This document shows positions 53,944 through 64,000 of a stretch of DNA of 64,000 nt, piece after piece. Numbering within the stretch: position 1 is the first letter of the stretch; every line of letters begins with the position of its first letter. The DNA lies in contig NZ_FNEQ01000004.1 in NCBI RefSeq assembly GCF_900100205.1, positions 1 to 64,000 on the forward strand, read 5' to 3'. The notes beneath the pieces were generated by a model. The model saw nothing but the letters and a program-made list of their open reading frames with translations. It did not search any database and was not told the origin of the DNA. The DNA is from Duganella sp. OV510. GTDB taxonomy: Bacteria; Pseudomonadota; Gammaproteobacteria; Burkholderiales; Burkholderiaceae_D. The position numbers were made by a program, and so were the translations under genes.

Positions 53944-55278
53944 TTATCGCGTCGGAATTCCGCCTTTGAAGTTTGCTTTGCGCAGCAGCGATTCATATTG
54001 CTGCGACATCACGTAGTTTTGTACTTGGGCCATGAAATCCATGGTCACAACTACAATAATCAACAGAGAAGTACCACCAAAATAAAACGGCACTTTCCAC
54101 TCGGCTTGCATGAATTCCGGCAACAAACACACCAGAGTGATGTAGAGGGCGCCAGCCAGTGTCAATCGGGTCAGAATCTTGTCGATGTAACGGGCAGTCT
54201 GCTCACCGGGACGTATCCCTGGCACAAAGGCCCCGCTCTTCTTCAAGTTATCTGCTGTTTCTTTGCTGTTGAAGACCAGCGCTGTATAGAAGAAACAGAA
54301 AAACACGATCGCAATGGCGTACAACAGTGCGTGGATGGGCTCGCCTGGCCCCATCGATGCTGCCAAATCTTTCAGGAACCGGACCACCGGGTTGGCCGTA
54401 TCGGCGCCCGTGGTGAACCAGCCCACGATCGTTGCCGGGAACAAGATAATCGACGAAGCGAAGATCGGTGGGATCACGCCGGCCATATTCAGCTTCAATG
54501 GCAGGTGCGACGTTTGTCCACCGTAAATCTTGTTACCCACCTGGCGTTTCGCATAGTTGACCAGAATTTTGCGTTGGCCACGTTCCACGAATACCACCAG
54601 GAACGTTACCGCCACCACCAGGATCATGATGATGATCGCCGACAGCGCGCCCATCTGACCGGTCGACACCGATTGGCCAAGGCCACCCAGTGCGCCCGGC
54701 AAGCCGGCCACGATACCTGCGAAGATGATGATCGAGATACCATTACCGAGACCGCGCTCGGTAATTTGCTCGCCCAACCACATCACGAACATGGTGCCGG
54801 TCAACAGCGTAACGACCGTCACGAAACGGAAGGCAATGCCTGGATCCAGCACCAGACCTTGCTGCGACTCCAGCGCGACAGCGATGCCGAACGCCTGGAA
54901 CAACGCCAGCACCACCGTGAAATAACGGGTGTACTGGGTGATCTTGCGGCGGCCTGCTTCGCCCTCTTTCTTCAGCGCTTCCATCTGCGGCGAAACGATC
55001 GACACCAACTGCATGATGATCGAGGCCGAGATGTAAGGCGTGATGCCGAGCGCAAATACCGTGAAGCGCGAGAGCGCGCCACCACTGAACATGTTCAACA
55101 TGCCCAGGATGCCACCCTCTTGCGACTTGAACAGCTCTGCCAATCGTACCGGATCGATCCCTGGGACAGGGATATGAGCGCCGATACGATAAACCACCAA
55201 TGCGCCAAGCAGGAACCAGAGCCGGCCCCAAGGGAAACCAGCTGCAGCACTTTTTGCCAATTGTGGATTAGTCGCCAA
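53944..55278 (-). CDS. secY: Preprotein translocase subunit SecY
   Basis: The 444-residue channel subunit of SecYEG has ten membrane helices. Readable landmarks are the plug-containing N-terminal part after [22 protein letters not shown]2 [20 protein letters not shown], the cytoplasmic loop [20 protein letters not shown], and the SecA-contacting loop [20 protein letters not shown]. It lies 30 bases after rplO and is the last large gene of the spc operon. Confidence 0.98.
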   Translation of the reverse strand: MATNPQLAKSAAAGFPWGRLWFLLGALVVYRIGAHIPVPGIDPVRLAELFKSQEGGILGMLNMFSGGALSRFTVFALGITPYISASIIMQLVSIVSPQMEALKKEGEAGRRKITQYTRYFTVVLALFQAFGIAVALESQQGLVLDPGIAFRFVTVVTLLTGTMFVMWLGEQITERGLGNGISIIIFAGIVAGLPGALGGLGQSVSTGQMGALSAIIIMILVVAVTFLVVFVERGQRKILVNYAKRQVGNKIYGGQTSHLPLKLNMAGVIPPIFASSIILFPATIVGWFTTGADTANPVVRFLKDLAASMGPGEPIHALLYAIAIVFFCFFYTALVFNSKETADNLKKSGAFVPGIRPGEQTARYIDKILTRLTLAGALYITLVCLLPEFMQAEWKVPFYFGGTSLLIIVVVTMDFMAQVQNYVMSQQYESLLRKANFKGGIPTR

Positions 55279-55308
55279 TTTTCGCTCCGATCAGCTGTGT
55301 GCGGGGGC

Positions 55309-55740
55309 TCAGGCTACCGAGCCGCCGGCTGCTTCGATGGCGGCTTTCGCGCCAGCGGTCACTTTCAGGCCTTTGAGGTTCACCGCTTTGGTGATCTCGC
55401 CGGACAGAATGACGCGCACATCGCGTGCCAGCACGCTCAGTACGCCAGCTTGTTTCAGCACCAGAATGTCGACATCGCCAACAGCCAGGTTGTTCAGGTC
55501 GGACAGACGCACTTCAGCTTTGAAGGTGGCGTTGAGCGACTTGAAACCGCGCTTAGGCAGACGACGTTGCAGAGGCATCTGACCGCCTTCGAAGCCGACT
55601 TTGTGGAAGCCGCCCGAACGCGATTTCTGACCCTTGTGGCCGCGGCCCGCGGTTTTACCCAGGCCGGAGCCGATACCGCGGCCGACGCGACGCTTGTAGT
55701 GCTTGGCGCCTTCGGCTGGTTGAATGGTATTCAGTTCCAT
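55309..55740 (-). CDS. rplO: 50S ribosomal protein uL15
   Basis: The 143-residue protein starts at [20 protein letters not shown], the family N-terminus; a start 11 codons upstream would run into the rpmD spacer and is rejected. The Gly/Arg-rich [20 protein letters not shown] stretch is the extended rRNA-threading region. The C-terminal domain ends [14 protein letters not shown]. Confidence 0.98.
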   Translation of the reverse strand: MELNTIQPAEGAKHYKRRVGRGIGSGLGKTAGRGHKGQKSRSGGFHKVGFEGGQMPLQRRLPKRGFKSLNATFKAEVRLSDLNNLAVGDVDILVLKQAGVLSVLARDVRVILSGEITKAVNLKGLKVTAGAKAAIEAAGGSVA

Positions 55741-55765
55741 GATTTCTCCGTGAGTAAGCCGGGGC

Positions 55766-55948
55766 TTACGCAACTACTTTAACGAGATACGACACTTTGT
55801 TGATCATGCCGCGTACCGATGGGGTGTCCTGCAACTCGGCTACCGAGTTAACACGACGCAAGCCCAGGCCACGCACGGTGGCGCGGTGGTCTTGACGGGT
55901 GCCGATCAGGCCCTTCACCAGTTGTACTTTGACGGTTTTCGTAGTCAT
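55766..55948 (-). CDS. rpmD: 50S ribosomal protein uL30
   Basis: The 60-residue protein starts at [20 protein letters not shown], with an AGGTGA ribosome-binding site; an ATG three codons earlier falls on that site. [20 protein letters not shown] is the conserved core. It lies between rpsE and rplO with about ten bases on the rpsE side. Confidence 0.97.
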   Translation of the reverse strand: MTTKTVKVQLVKGLIGTRQDHRATVRGLGLRRVNSVAELQDTPSVRGMINKVSYLVKVVA

Positions 55949-55958
55949 GTCGTTCACC

Positions 55959-56477
55959 TTAACCCAGGATCTCTTCTACCGACTTGCCGCGTTTAGCAGC
56001 GATGTCAGCAGGAGTGTGCAGTTTGGCCAGGCCGTCCAGCGTGGCGCGAACCAGGTTGTACGGGTTGCTCGAACCGGTCGATTTCGCGACCACGTCGGTA
56101 ACGCCCATGACTTCGAAGATCGCGCGCATTGCGCCGCCAGCGATGACGCCGGTACCTGGTTTAGCAGGCGACATCATAACTTTCGAGGCGCCGTGGCGAC
56201 CCAGGACGGTGTGGTGCAGCGTGCCGTTTTTCAGTGGTACCTTGATCAGGTTGCGACGGGCTTCTTCCATTGCCTTCTGCACACCAACCGGTACCTCTTT
56301 CGACTTGCCCTTGCCCATGCCGATGCGGCCATCGCCATCACCGACTACGGTCAGCGCGGCGAAACCCATGATACGACCACCCTTGACCACTTTGGTCACG
56401 CGGTTGATCGCGATCATTTTTTCGCGCATGCCATCATCCGGCTTGTCGCTTGCCATTTTTGCTTGCATTTTTGCCAT
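55959..56477 (-). CDS. rpsE: 30S ribosomal protein uS5
   Basis: The 172-residue protein has the N-terminal dsRNA-binding-like domain ([40 protein letters not shown]) and the C-terminal alpha/beta domain ([20 protein letters not shown]). It lies at the mRNA entry and helps decoding accuracy. The first 15 residues are a Lys/Met-rich extension with alternative ATG codons, so the exact start is less certain than the rest. Confidence 0.97.
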   Translation of the reverse strand: MAKMQAKMASDKPDDGMREKMIAINRVTKVVKGGRIMGFAALTVVGDGDGRIGMGKGKSKEVPVGVQKAMEEARRNLIKVPLKNGTLHHTVLGRHGASKVMMSPAKPGTGVIAGGAMRAIFEVMGVTDVVAKSTGSSNPYNLVRATLDGLAKLHTPADIAAKRGKSVEEILG

Positions 56478-56486
56478 GATCGTTCC

Positions 56487-56849
56487 TTAGAACTTCAGAC
56501 CGGCTTCACGCGCGGCTTCTGCCAGCGCCTTCACACGGCCGTGATAACGGAAACCGGAACGGTCGAAGGCGACTTCGGTGATACCGGCTTTCAGTGCTTT
56601 TTCTGCTACGCGTTTGCCCACCAGTGCGGCGGCGGCGGCGTTGCCACCCTTGCCGGATTGGCCAGCCAGTTCGGCGCGCACTTCCGCTTCAGCGGTCGAG
56701 GCCGAAACCAGTACTTTGGCTTCCGGGCTGATCAGGTTTGCGTAGATGTGCAGGTTGGTGCGGTGAACCGACAGGCGGTTCACTTTCATCTGAGCAATCT
56801 TGATCCGGGTTTGACGTCCGCGACGCAGACGAGATTCTTTTTTATCCAT
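56487..56849 (-). CDS. rplR: 50S ribosomal protein uL18
   Basis: The 120-residue 5S rRNA-binding protein starts [20 protein letters not shown], the basic arm that contacts 5S RNA, and ends with the conserved [26 protein letters not shown] fold. It is nine bases from rpsE and thirteen from rplF. Confidence 0.98.
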   Translation of the reverse strand: MDKKESRLRRGRQTRIKIAQMKVNRLSVHRTNLHIYANLISPEAKVLVSASTAEAEVRAELAGQSGKGGNAAAAALVGKRVAEKALKAGITEVAFDRSGFRYHGRVKALAEAAREAGLKF

Positions 56850-56862
56850 CGTCAGCCCCTAA

Positions 56863-57396
56863 TTACTTCTTCTTGGTTTCTTTGATCTTAACCACTTCAT
56901 CCGAATAACGGACGCCTTTGCCTTTGTAAGGCTCCGGAGCGCGGTAAGCACGAACTTCTGCAGCAACCTGACCCACCTTTTGACGATCGATGCCTTTGAT
57001 GACGATCTCGGTCGGGGTGGCGGTGGTCACGGTCACGCCTTCTGGCATGGCGTGCACGACCGGGTGCGAGAAACCCAGCGACAGGTTCAGCTTGTCGCCA
57101 GCAGCCTGGGCTTTGTAGCCCACGCCTACCAGGTTCAGCTTTTTCTCGAAGCCCTTGGTCACACCGTTCACCATGTTGTTGACCAGTGCGCGCAGCGTAC
57201 CGGACATGGCGTTGGCTTCGCGGCTGTCGTTCGACGGCTCAAAGCTCAGGGTACCAGCGTTGTTTTCTACTTTAACCAGGCCATTCAGGCTCTGGGTCAG
57301 GACGCCCAGCGGGCCCTTGACAGTGATCGCTTGTGCGGAGATGGCGACATCAGCGCCAGCTGGCACAGCGATTGGCATTTTAGCTACTCGGGACAT
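56863..57396 (-). CDS. rplF: 50S ribosomal protein uL6
   Basis: The 177-residue protein has the two L6 repeats and the factor-binding C-terminal signature [20 protein letters not shown]. The central [20 protein letters not shown] block is conserved. It sits by the sarcin-ricin loop, near the GTPase factor site. Confidence 0.98.
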   Translation of the reverse strand: MSRVAKMPIAVPAGADVAISAQAITVKGPLGVLTQSLNGLVKVENNAGTLSFEPSNDSREANAMSGTLRALVNNMVNGVTKGFEKKLNLVGVGYKAQAAGDKLNLSLGFSHPVVHAMPEGVTVTTATPTEIVIKGIDRQKVGQVAAEVRAYRAPEPYKGKGVRYSDEVVKIKETKKK

Positions 57397-57406
57397 GTCT
57401 TACTCC

Positions 57407-57802
57407 TTAGGCCACGTAGCAAATCACTTCGCCGCCGACACCGGTTGCGCGTGCTTTACGGTCGGTCATGACGCCTTGTGGGGTCGATACAATCGCCACA
57501 CCCAGACCATTCATTACCGAAGGGATTTCGTCTTTGCCTTTGTACACGCGCAGACCTGGACGCGAAACACGCTCCAGACGCTCGATAACAGGACGGCCTA
57601 CGTAGTACTTCAAACCGATTTTCAGTTCCGACTTGCCGCCTTCTTCAGCGACTGCGAAATCTTCAATGTAACCCTCGTCCTTGAGGACGTTGGCAATCGC
57701 AATTTTGACTTTCGACGATGGCATGGCCACGGTCGTTTTTTGCACGCCCTGGGCGTTACGAATGCGGGTCAGCATATCGGCGATAGGATCGCTCATACTC
57801 AT
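57407..57802 (-). CDS. rpsH: 30S ribosomal protein uS8
   Basis: The 131-residue central-domain protein begins [20 protein letters not shown] and ends with [20 protein letters not shown], both typical. In E. coli uS8 is the translational repressor of the spc operon, binding near the rplE start; I did not identify an equivalent structure here with confidence. Confidence 0.98.
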   Translation of the reverse strand: MSMSDPIADMLTRIRNAQGVQKTTVAMPSSKVKIAIANVLKDEGYIEDFAVAEEGGKSELKIGLKYYVGRPVIERLERVSRPGLRVYKGKDEIPSVMNGLGVAIVSTPQGVMTDRKARATGVGGEVICYVA

Positions 57803-57816
57803 TGCTTATTCTCCTA

Positions 57817-58122
57817 TTACCAGCTAGCTTTAGTCATACCCGGAATTTCACCACGCATGGCGAATTCACGGAGCTTGATACGGCCCAGACCGAATTTACG
57901 GAAGGTGCCGCGTGGACGACCGGTGACGGCGCAGCGGTTACGCTGGCGGGTCGGAGCCGAGTTACGTGGCAGCGCTTGCAGTTTCAGGCGCGCTTCGTAA
58001 CGTTCTTCTTCCGATTTCGACTGGTCATCGATGATGGCCTTGAGCGCAGCGCGTTTGCCGGCGAATTTGTTCGCCAGGGCTACGCGTTTTGCTTCACGGT
58101 TAATCAGTGCGAGTTTTGCCAT
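57817..58122 (-). CDS. rpsN: 30S ribosomal protein uS14 (C-minus form)
   Basis: The 101-residue protein is the long form without the paired CXXC zinc motifs: only one cysteine is present, in [20 protein letters not shown]. The N-terminal [20 protein letters not shown] block is the extra helical part of this form. It lies 14 bases before rpsH and six after rplE. Confidence 0.98.
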   Translation of the reverse strand: MAKLALINREAKRVALANKFAGKRAALKAIIDDQSKSEEERYEARLKLQALPRNSAPTRQRNRCAVTGRPRGTFRKFGLGRIKLREFAMRGEIPGMTKASW

Positions 58123-58128
58123 GATCTC

Positions 58129-58668
58129 TTAGTTCCTGAACGGGAATTTGAAGGCGGCGAGCAGAGCTTTCGCTTCGTCGTCGGTCTTAGCGGTGGTGGT
58201 GATCGAAATATTCATACCACGCAGCGCATCGATCTTGTCGTACTCGATCTCAGGGAAGATGATCTGCTCTTTCACACCGATGTTGTAATTGCCACGGCCG
58301 TCGAAGGCCTTGCCATTCACACCGCGGAAGTCACGCACACGTGGCAGGGCCACGGTGATGAAACGGTCGAGGAACTCGTACATGCGAGCGCCGCGCAGCG
58401 TCACCATGGTGCCGATCGGGTAGCCTTCACGGATTTTGAAACCCGCGATTGCCTTGCGTGCCTTGGTGGTCACTGGCTTCTGGCCAGCGATCTTGGTCAG
58501 GTCGCCAACAGCGTGCTCGAGGACCTTCTTGTCCGCAATCGCCTCGCCCACACCCATGTTCAGGGTGATCTTGGTCAGACGCGGAACTTCCATCACCGAC
58601 TTGTAACCGAATTTTTCGGTCAGGTCAGCGACGACTTTTTCTTTATAGAATTCTTGGAGACGTGCCAT
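58129..58668 (-). CDS. rplE: 50S ribosomal protein uL5
   Basis: The 179-residue 5S rRNA-binding protein shows [20 protein letters not shown], the loop [20 protein letters not shown] and [20 protein letters not shown]. It contacts P-site tRNA and bridges to the small-subunit head. Six bases separate it from both rplX and rpsN. Confidence 0.98.
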   Translation of the reverse strand: MARLQEFYKEKVVADLTEKFGYKSVMEVPRLTKITLNMGVGEAIADKKVLEHAVGDLTKIAGQKPVTTKARKAIAGFKIREGYPIGTMVTLRGARMYEFLDRFITVALPRVRDFRGVNGKAFDGRGNYNIGVKEQIIFPEIEYDKIDALRGMNISITTTAKTDDEAKALLAAFKFPFRN

Positions 58669-58674
58669 GATTTC

Positions 58675-58989
58675 TTAAGCCTTCACTACTTCGCCGGACG
58701 ATTTGAAGACGCGGACTTTTTTGCCGTCGACATCTTTGAAACCAACACGGTCTGCCTTGCCAGTCGCTGCGTTGAACAACGCAACGTTGGACACGTGAAT
58801 CGGCATAGTCTTGTCGACGATACCACCTTGAACGCCAGTCATTGGGTTCGGCTTGGTCGCTTTTTTAGCGACGTTGACGCCTTCAACCACAACGTGTTCT
58901 GCGTCTACGCGACGCGAAACGACACCGCGTTTGCCCTTGTCTTTACCGGCCAGAACGATGACTTCGTCGTTTTTACGAATCTTATCCAT
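58675..58989 (-). CDS. rplX: 50S ribosomal protein uL24
   Basis: The 104-residue assembly initiator begins [20 protein letters not shown], the KOW motif, and includes [20 protein letters not shown]. It lies at the tunnel exit and is needed early in large-subunit assembly. Ten bases separate it from rplN. Confidence 0.98.
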   Translation of the reverse strand: MDKIRKNDEVIVLAGKDKGKRGVVSRRVDAEHVVVEGVNVAKKATKPNPMTGVQGGIVDKTMPIHVSNVALFNAATGKADRVGFKDVDGKKVRVFKSSGEVVKA

Positions 58990-58999
58990 TGCTGACTCC

Positions 59000-59368
59000 T
59001 TACAGTACTTCAGGTGCCAGGGACACGATCTTCATGAACTTTTCAGTGCGCAGCTCGCGCGTCACTGGTCCAAAGATACGCGTACCGATCGGTTCCAGCT
59101 TGGCGTTCAGCAGCACGGCGGCGTTGCCGTCGAACTTCACCAGGGAACCGTCTTGGCGGCGAACACCTTTAGCGGTGCGCACTACCACGGCGTTATAAAT
59201 TTCACCTTTTTTGACACGGCCGCGTGGCTGAGCAACCTTGACGGTTACTTTGATCACGTCGCCAATGCCAGCATAACGGCGCTTGGAACCGCCCAACACC
59301 TTGATGCACATGACTTCCTTGGCACCGGTGTTGTCGGCTACTTCGAGCCGGCTTTCAGTTTGAATCAT
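59000..59368 (-). CDS. rplN: 50S ribosomal protein uL14
   Basis: The 122-residue protein begins [20 protein letters not shown] and carries [20 protein letters not shown] and the [20 protein letters not shown] end. It forms the intersubunit bridge with 16S helix 14. It is the first gene of the spc group, preceded by a 267-base spacer with hairpins rather than being tightly packed with rpsQ. Confidence 0.98.
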   Translation of the reverse strand: MIQTESRLEVADNTGAKEVMCIKVLGGSKRRYAGIGDVIKVTVKVAQPRGRVKKGEIYNAVVVRTAKGVRRQDGSLVKFDGNAAVLLNAKLEPIGTRIFGPVTRELRTEKFMKIVSLAPEVL

Positions 59369-59544
59369 AATATTCTCTTTCCCAACTTAAGCCGAAGAAT
59401 CCACACAATGCGGACCTAACGGTCAGTCTTGGTCCCGCCAACAGCCTCTGCTGAGCCTGTTGCTTGGGTGCTTGACCTTCGAACTGCATACTGACCGCAC
59501 GGTTCAGCGTCTGTGGCCAGACACTTTGCGGCGTTACATGAACG

Positions 59545-59578
59545 AAGCCCACGAGTATTACATACAACTCGCGGGCTT
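59545..59578 (-). other. Hairpin in the rpsQ-rplN spacer
   Basis: AAGCCCACGAGT (59545-59556) and ACTCGCGGGCTT (59567-59578) are complementary except for one position that becomes a G-U pair in minus-strand RNA. The loop is ten bases. No T-run follows. It is a structured leader candidate for the spc operon transcript. Confidence 0.5.
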
Positions 59579-59590
59579 GCAAGAACTAAT

Positions 59591-59626
59591 TGAAAATCGC
59601 TGCCTGGACCTGGGTCCGGGCAGCGA
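59591..59626 (-). terminator. Terminator-like hairpin just after rpsQ
   Basis: A 14-pair stem, with arms 59597-59610 and 59613-59626 (for example CTGCC with GGCAG), closes on a two-base gap that would open to a small loop. On the minus strand it comes nine bases after the rpsQ stop codon and is followed by TTTTCAATT. It should end or attenuate the S10 operon transcript before rplN. Confidence 0.65.
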
Positions 59627-59635
59627 CGACTTCAA

Positions 59636-59902
59636 TTAAACGATTTGTGCGGCTTGCACCACACGCGTCACGGTCCATGCCTTCGTTTTGGAGATCGGAC
59701 GACCTTCCACGATTTCCACCGTGTCACCGGCTTTCACCTGGTTGGTCTCGTCGTGCGCGTGGTACTTGGCGCTACGCACGATGATCTTGCCATACAGAGG
59801 GTGTTTCACGTGACGTTCGATCAGAACGGTAACGGTCTTGTCCATTTTGTCGGACACCACTTTACCGATCAGCGTACGCTTCAGCTTTACTTGTTCGGTC
59901 AT
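59636..59902 (-). CDS. rpsQ: 30S ribosomal protein uS17
   Basis: The 88-residue OB-fold protein reads [20 protein letters not shown] and [20 protein letters not shown], both family blocks. It binds the 5' domain of 16S rRNA. It overlaps rpmC by four bases (ATGA) and is the last gene of the S10 group here. Confidence 0.98.
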   Translation of the reverse strand: MTEQVKLKRTLIGKVVSDKMDKTVTVLIERHVKHPLYGKIIVRSAKYHAHDETNQVKAGDTVEIVEGRPISKTKAWTVTRVVQAAQIV

Positions 59903-60090
59903 TTGGCTTCCTTCGTGTTCAATACCGTTTTTACGCGTGCGATATCGCGACGTACCTTCTTGAGCTGCGAGGTGTTGCTCAGCTGTTGCGTAGCGATTTG
60001 CATACGCAGGCCGAACTGTGCCTTCAACAGGTCATTCAGCTCTTTTTGCAGAGCTACCTGGTCTTTGCCGCGGAGTTCAGATGCTTTCAT
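59899..60090 (-). CDS. rpmC: 50S ribosomal protein uL29
   Basis: The 63-residue two-helix protein begins [20 protein letters not shown] and includes [20 protein letters not shown]. It lies at the tunnel exit beside uL23, where nascent-chain factors dock. It is 12 bases after rplP and overlaps rpsQ. Confidence 0.97.
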   Translation of the reverse strand: MKASELRGKDQVALQKELNDLLKAQFGLRMQIATQQLSNTSQLKKVRRDIARVKTVLNTKEAK

Positions 60091-60102
60091 ATTTCACTCC
60101 TG

Positions 60103-60522
60103 TTATTGACCAACTTGACGGACCACGAAGGTGGTCGCCAGTGGCAGTTTGGCAGCGGCCAGGCGGAATGCTTCGCGCGCCAGTTCTTCGCCTACGCCAT
60201 CCATTTCGTACAGGACTTTGCCTGGACGGATTTCAGCGACGTAGTACTCCGGATTACCTTTACCGTTACCCATACGGACTTCGGCAGGCTTGTTCGAAAT
60301 CGGTTTGTCCGGGAAAACGCGAATCCAGATACGACCGCCACGTTTGATGTGACGGGTCATGGCGCGACGTGCGGCTTCGATCTGACGTGCCGTGATACGA
60401 CCACGGGCAACTGCTTTCAGACCGAATTCACCGAACGACACATTGGTGCCGGCGCTGTGCGAAATGCCGGTGTTACGGCCTTTCTGCTCTTTACGATACT
60501 TTCTGCGTGCTGGTTGCAGCAT
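60103..60522 (-). CDS. rplP: 50S ribosomal protein uL16
   Basis: The 139-residue protein starts [20 protein letters not shown] and includes [20 protein letters not shown] and [20 protein letters not shown]. It contacts the A-site tRNA elbow and organises the peptidyl transferase region late in assembly. Two bases separate it from rpsC. Confidence 0.98.
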   Translation of the reverse strand: MLQPARRKYRKEQKGRNTGISHSAGTNVSFGEFGLKAVARGRITARQIEAARRAMTRHIKRGGRIWIRVFPDKPISNKPAEVRMGNGKGNPEYYVAEIRPGKVLYEMDGVGEELAREAFRLAAAKLPLATTFVVRQVGQ

Positions 60523-60524
60523 GA

Positions 60525-61304
60525 TTATTCTCCTGCTTTCTCGGCTGGCTTGGCAGCGCGGCGGGCGCCACCAGCACCGGCTGGACGCGGACGGCCAGCT
60601 GGTTTGCCGTCTTCACGACGTGGGCCACGTGGCTTTTTCTCGTCCGGCGGGGTATCGATGACTGGTGCATCGCCGTTTGGCGCGCGGTCACCTTTGTATA
60701 CCCACACCTTGACACCGATGATGCCGTAGGTGGTCGAAGCTTCCGAAGTGCCGTAGTCGATGTCAGCGCGCAGCGTGTGCAGTGGCACACGGCCTTCGCG
60801 ATACCATTCGGTACGGGCGATCTCGATGCCGTTCAGACGACCCGACGACATGATCTTGATGCCCAGGGCGCCCAGGCGCATCGCGTTCTGCATCGCGCGT
60901 TTCATCGCACGACGGAACATGATACGTTTTTCGAGCTGCTGAGCGATCGAGTCAGCGATCAGCTGCGAATCGATTTCTGGCTTGCGGATTTCTTCGATAT
61001 TGACGTGCACCGGCACGCCCATGATCTTGGTCAGCGCCGACTTCAGTACTTCGATGTCTTCGCCTTTTTTACCAATGACCACGCCTGGACGCGAGCTGTA
61101 GATGGTGAAACGCGCATTCTTGGCTGGACGCTCGATGACGATGCGGCCGACCGAAGCGTTCTTCAGCTTGGCTTTCAGGTAGGTACGTGCTTTCAAGTCT
61201 TCGTTCAGCATGGCGGCAAAGTTGCCATTGCCTGCATACCAACGCGAAGCCCAGTTACGGGTAACCGCCAGGCGGAAACCAGTTGGATGAATTTTCTGAC
61301 CCAT
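60525..61304 (-). CDS. rpsC: 30S ribosomal protein uS3
   Basis: The 259-residue head protein has the KH domain with the [20 protein letters not shown] loop and the C-terminal S3 domain with [20 protein letters not shown] and [20 protein letters not shown]. It is longer than the 233-residue E. coli protein because of a Pro/Gly/Arg/Ala-rich tail from about residue 218. Confidence 0.98.
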   Translation of the reverse strand: MGQKIHPTGFRLAVTRNWASRWYAGNGNFAAMLNEDLKARTYLKAKLKNASVGRIVIERPAKNARFTIYSSRPGVVIGKKGEDIEVLKSALTKIMGVPVHVNIEEIRKPEIDSQLIADSIAQQLEKRIMFRRAMKRAMQNAMRLGALGIKIMSSGRLNGIEIARTEWYREGRVPLHTLRADIDYGTSEASTTYGIIGVKVWVYKGDRAPNGDAPVIDTPPDEKKPRGPRREDGKPAGRPRPAGAGGARRAAKPAEKAGE

Positions 61305-61313
61305 CTTGGCTCC

Positions 61314-61643
61314 TTAGTTGCCTACGGTCACATAAATGTGACACGATTGTTTCGAGATACGATCGCCACGACCTTTTGCACGCGCGGTGAAGCGCTTCAG
61401 GATCGGGCCCTTTTCAACGTAGATCGTTTTCACGAACAGTTCGTCGATGTCGGCACCATCGTTGTGCTCGGCGTTGGCGATAGCCGACTCCAGCACTTTC
61501 TTGATGATGGTGGCGCCTTTTTTCGGGCTGAACTGCAGAATGTTCAGTGCAGCGTCAACTTTCTTGCCACGGATCAGGTCAGCAACCAGGCGGCCCTTTT
61601 GGTCCGACAGGCGCACGCCTTTGAGAATAGCTTTGGTTTCCAT
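61314..61643 (-). CDS. rplV: 50S ribosomal protein uL22
   Basis: The 109-residue protein starts [20 protein letters not shown] and carries the tunnel-lining beta-hairpin [20 protein letters not shown], the macrolide-resistance and stalling site in other species. It overlaps rpsS by one base. Confidence 0.98.
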   Translation of the reverse strand: METKAILKGVRLSDQKGRLVADLIRGKKVDAALNILQFSPKKGATIIKKVLESAIANAEHNDGADIDELFVKTIYVEKGPILKRFTARAKGRGDRISKQSCHIYVTVGN

Positions 61644-61918
61644 TATTTCTTCGCCTTCTTGTCAGCGGCATGGCCTTTGAACGTGCGGGTCAGCGCGAAC
61701 TCGCCGAGCTTGTGACCTACCATGTTCTCGGAAACGTACACTGGCACGTGCAGCTTGCCGTTGTGCACAGCGATCGTCAGGCCGATGAAGTCAGGCATGA
61801 TGGTCGAGCGACGGGACCAGGTTTTGATTGGCTTTTTGTCTTTGGTCGCTTGCGCGGCTTCGACTTTTTTCACCAGGTGGGCGTCACAGAACGGCCCTTT
61901 TTTCAATGAACGAGTCAT
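61643..61918 (-). CDS. rpsS: 30S ribosomal protein uS19
   Basis: The 91-residue head protein begins [20 protein letters not shown] and includes [20 protein letters not shown] and [20 protein letters not shown]. It pairs with uS13 at the top of the head. Nine bases separate it from rplB. Confidence 0.98.
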   Translation of the reverse strand: MTRSLKKGPFCDAHLVKKVEAAQATKDKKPIKTWSRRSTIMPDFIGLTIAVHNGKLHVPVYVSENMVGHKLGEFALTRTFKGHAADKKAKK

Positions 61919-61927
61919 GATTTATCC

Positions 61928-62758
61928 TTATTTCTTGCCGCGGCGCGAGACGATCATCGAAGAAGTACGCTTGTTGCTGCGCGTCTTCTTGCCCTTGGTC
62001 TGCTGGCCCCATGGCGAAACAGGGTGACGACCAGCTGCGGTTTTACCTTCACCACCACCGTGCGGGTGATCGACCGGGTTCATGACCACACCGCGAACGG
62101 TAGGACGAACACCGCGCCAGCGCATCGCACCAGCTTTACCGATTTTACGCAGGCTGTGTTCGGCATTGCCGACTTCACCAACGGTAGCACGGCACTCGAT
62201 GTGCACGCGACGGACTTCGCCCGAACGCAGACGCACCTGAGCGTAGGTACCTTCACGGGCCATCAGCACAACGCCGGCGCCGGCGGTACGGGCCATCTGA
62301 GCACCTTTACCTGGCAGCATTTCGACGCAGTTCATGACGGTGCCGACCGGGATGTTGCGGATCGGCAGGCAGTTGCCCGACTTGATCGGCGCTTCCGAAC
62401 CGGTCATCACCGCGTCGCCCACAGCCATGCCTTTGGTGGCGATGATGTAGGTACGGGCGCCATCGGCGTAGCACAGCAGCGCGATGTGCGCGGTGCGGTT
62501 AGGATCGTATTCGATACGTTCCACTTTCGCCGGGATGCCATCCTTGCTGTTACGCTTGAAGTCGATCACGCGGTAGTGCTGCTTGTGACCACCACCGATA
62601 TGACGGGTGGTGATGTGACCGTTGTTGTTACGGCCAGCAGTTTTCGATTTTTTCTCAACCAGCGCAGCAAACGGACGGCCTTTGAACAGGTCGTTGTTGA
62701 CCACTTTCACCATGCCGCGACGGCCTGGGGAGGTTGGCTTCATCTTAACGAGTGCCAT
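61928..62758 (-). CDS. rplB: 50S ribosomal protein uL2
   Basis: The 276-residue protein, near the peptidyl transferase centre, shows [20 protein letters not shown], the SH3-like middle domain, and [20 protein letters not shown] with the conserved His needed for activity in E. coli. The basic tail ends [20 protein letters not shown]. It starts on the last base of the rplW stop codon. Confidence 0.98.
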   Translation of the reverse strand: MALVKMKPTSPGRRGMVKVVNNDLFKGRPFAALVEKKSKTAGRNNNGHITTRHIGGGHKQHYRVIDFKRNSKDGIPAKVERIEYDPNRTAHIALLCYADGARTYIIATKGMAVGDAVMTGSEAPIKSGNCLPIRNIPVGTVMNCVEMLPGKGAQMARTAGAGVVLMAREGTYAQVRLRSGEVRRVHIECRATVGEVGNAEHSLRKIGKAGAMRWRGVRPTVRGVVMNPVDHPHGGGEGKTAAGRHPVSPWGQQTKGKKTRSNKRTSSMIVSRRGKK

Positions 62759-63072
62759 TATTTAGCCTCCTCGGTGAAATTGATTTCCTGGCCTGGTTTC
62801 AGGCACACGAAAGCACGCTTGGTGTGGTTGCGGCGGCCGATGTGGGCGCCCGAACGCTTTTGCTTGCCTTCGCGGTTCACGGTTTGCACCGATTCCACTT
62901 CGACTTTGAACAGCAGTTCAACGGCAGCCTTGATTTCCGGCTTGGTCGCGTCGGTGGTGACACGGAACACGATTTGCTCGTTCTTTTCCGCGACCATGGT
63001 GGCCTTCTCGGAAATCACTGGAGCAACCAGTACCTTCAGCAGGCGTTCTTCGCTAAATTTCAATGCGCTCAT
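62758..63072 (-). CDS. rplW: 50S ribosomal protein uL23
   Basis: The 104-residue protein lies at the tunnel exit and is the docking site for trigger factor and SRP. Conserved parts are [20 protein letters not shown] and [20 protein letters not shown]. It overlaps rplD by four bases (ATGA) and rplB by one. Confidence 0.98.
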   Translation of the reverse strand: MSALKFSEERLLKVLVAPVISEKATMVAEKNEQIVFRVTTDATKPEIKAAVELLFKVEVESVQTVNREGKQKRSGAHIGRRNHTKRAFVCLKPGQEINFTEEAK

Positions 63073-63689
63073 GCCAGCATCTCCTCAATCTTGGCCAATG
63101 CAGCTTTGGTGACCACGATCTTCTTGTAGAACACCAGGGACATTGGATCTGCGTGACGCGGCTCAACCACCAGAACGTTCGGCAGGTTGCGCGAAGCCAG
63201 TTCCAGGTTTTCGTTGGCGACGTCGGTGATGATCAGTACCGAATCAAAGCCCATGCCGGTCAGCTTTTGCGACAGCAGCTTGGTTTTTGGTGCTTCGATC
63301 GCGAAATCCTCAACCACAACCAGGCGCTCTTCGCGGGCCAGTTGCGACAGGATCGAGCAGATACCAGCGCGGTACATCTTCTTGTTCACTTTGTGGGTGA
63401 AGTTCTCGTCAGGCGAGTTCGGGAAGATGCGACCACCGCCGCGCCACAGTGGCGACGACGACATACCAGCACGTGCGCGGCCGGTGCCTTTTTGGCGCCA
63501 TGGCTTCTTGGTCGTGTGGTGGACTTCTTCACGGTCTTTTTGCTTGCGGTTGCCGCTGCGTGCATTGGCTTGGTAAGCAACGACGATCTGGTGGATCAGC
63601 GCTTCGTTGTAATCACGGCCGAAGACGGTATCGGCGGCGGCAACGTTAGAGGCGGCTTGACCTTGAGCGTTCAAGAGCTTGAGTTCCAT
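63069..63689 (-). CDS. rplD: 50S ribosomal protein uL4
   Basis: The 206-residue protein has a long tunnel-lining loop, [20 protein letters not shown] and onward to GGRIFPN, and a globular Rossmann-like body with [20 protein letters not shown]. In E. coli L4 also represses the S10 operon through its leader, which is outside this window. It follows rplC by three bases. Confidence 0.98.
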   Translation of the reverse strand: MELKLLNAQGQAASNVAAADTVFGRDYNEALIHQIVVAYQANARSGNRKQKDREEVHHTTKKPWRQKGTGRARAGMSSSPLWRGGGRIFPNSPDENFTHKVNKKMYRAGICSILSQLAREERLVVVEDFAIEAPKTKLLSQKLTGMGFDSVLIITDVANENLELASRNLPNVLVVEPRHADPMSLVFYKKIVVTKAALAKIEEMLA

Positions 63690-63692
63690 CGT

Positions 63693-64000
63693 TTAAGCTC
63701 CCTTCTTTGCTTTAACTTTGACAGCTGGCGAAACCACTACCTGGCCGTTTTTGGCGCCAGGGATCGCACCTTTGACCAGCAGCAGCTGGCGTTCGGCGTC
63801 GATACGGGCGATTTCGAGGTTCTGCACGGTGCAGGTGACGTCACCCATGTGACCGGTCATGCGCTTACCAGGGAACACGCGGCCTGGATCTTGCGCCATA
63901 CCGATCGAACCTGGAACGTTGTGCGAACGCGAGTTACCGTGGGTAGCACGGCCCGAAGCAAAGTTGTGACGCTTGATGGTACCGGCGTAGCCTTTACCGA
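63693..64000 (-). CDS. rplC: 50S ribosomal protein uL3 (5' end outside the window)
   Basis: About 102 C-terminal residues are present; the frame runs off the right edge of the window, so the start codon is not seen. The sequence [20 protein letters not shown] is followed by [20 protein letters not shown], the loop that reaches the peptidyl transferase centre. The Gln of MAQDPG is the position methylated by PrmB in E. coli. An internal ATG at 63899 is not the true start. Confidence 0.96.
   Translation of the reverse strand, partial: GKGYAGTIKRHNFASGRATHGNSRSHNVPGSIGMAQDPGRVFPGKRMTGHMGDVTCTVQNLEIARIDAERQLLLVKGAIPGAKNGQVVVSPAVKVKAKKGA

Overview
The window is a stretch of betaproteobacterial chromosome, most likely from the Oxalobacteraceae (Massilia/Duganella/Janthinobacterium type). 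The evidence is the gene order (lolB-ispE-tRNA-Gln-prs-rplY-pth; mutM-dynamin GTPase-mutY; mrcA divergent from pilMNOPQ-aroK-aroB-dgt; cyaY-lptM-lysA; System II cytochrome c maturation genes beside a cytochrome c4), the high-GC codon use and the Gram-negative envelope genes. It is almost entirely core genome. I see no insertion sequence, prophage, CRISPR array or rRNA. Family-level placement is inference from synteny and protein style, not from a database search.

Layout. 1-7.3 kb, minus strand: a secreted M20 amidohydrolase, pth, rplY, prs, tRNA-Gln(TTG), ispE, lolB and a TPR lipoprotein. 7.4-11.3 kb, plus strand: mutM, a dynamin-like GTPase and mutY, closely spaced, so the two 8-oxoguanine repair glycosylases flank a membrane-type GTPase of unknown job. 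11.3-22.2 kb, minus strand: the type IV pilus operon pilMNOPQ, a large Ig-repeat lipoprotein, a fused aroK-aroB, dgt, and two small coiled-coil tail-anchored proteins. 22.4-26.6 kb: mrcA (PBP1A), cyaY, a short GTG-start lipoprotein (lptM) and lysA. An 81-bp perfect palindrome fills the gap to msrQ-msrP (26.7-28.3 kb). 28.3-32.4 kb: ccsB, resB and cytochrome c4. 32.5-35.2 kb: engB, hemB and an unrecognised proline-rich membrane protein.

35.5-42.7 kb is an envelope-stress/efflux block: RND permease and adaptor, sensor kinase and response regulator on the minus strand, with a Spy/CpxP-like periplasmic protein divergent from the regulator. This resembles the E. coli BaeSR-mdtABC-spy regulon gathered into one locus. 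It is followed by dsbD, a secreted M28 peptidase and an iron-uptake pair (PepSY membrane protein and TonB-dependent receptor behind a strong Fur-box-like site).

50.2-64.0 kb, minus strand, is the S10-spc-alpha ribosomal protein supercluster read from its 3' end: rplQ, rpoA, rpsD, rpsK, rpsM, rpmJ, infA, secY, rplO, rpmD, rpsE, rplR, rplF, rpsH, rpsN, rplE, rplX, rplN, rpsQ, rpmC, rplP, rpsC, rplV, rpsS, rplB, rplW, rplD and a 5'-truncated rplC at the window edge. Hairpins between rpsQ and rplN and between rpsD and rpoA suggest internal transcription boundaries.

I did not find a clear-cut new system. The best leads are the mutM-GTPase-mutY arrangement, the Ig-repeat lipoprotein embedded in the pilus operon, the AroK-AroB fusion, the paired tail-anchored coiled-coil proteins and the long perfect palindrome.
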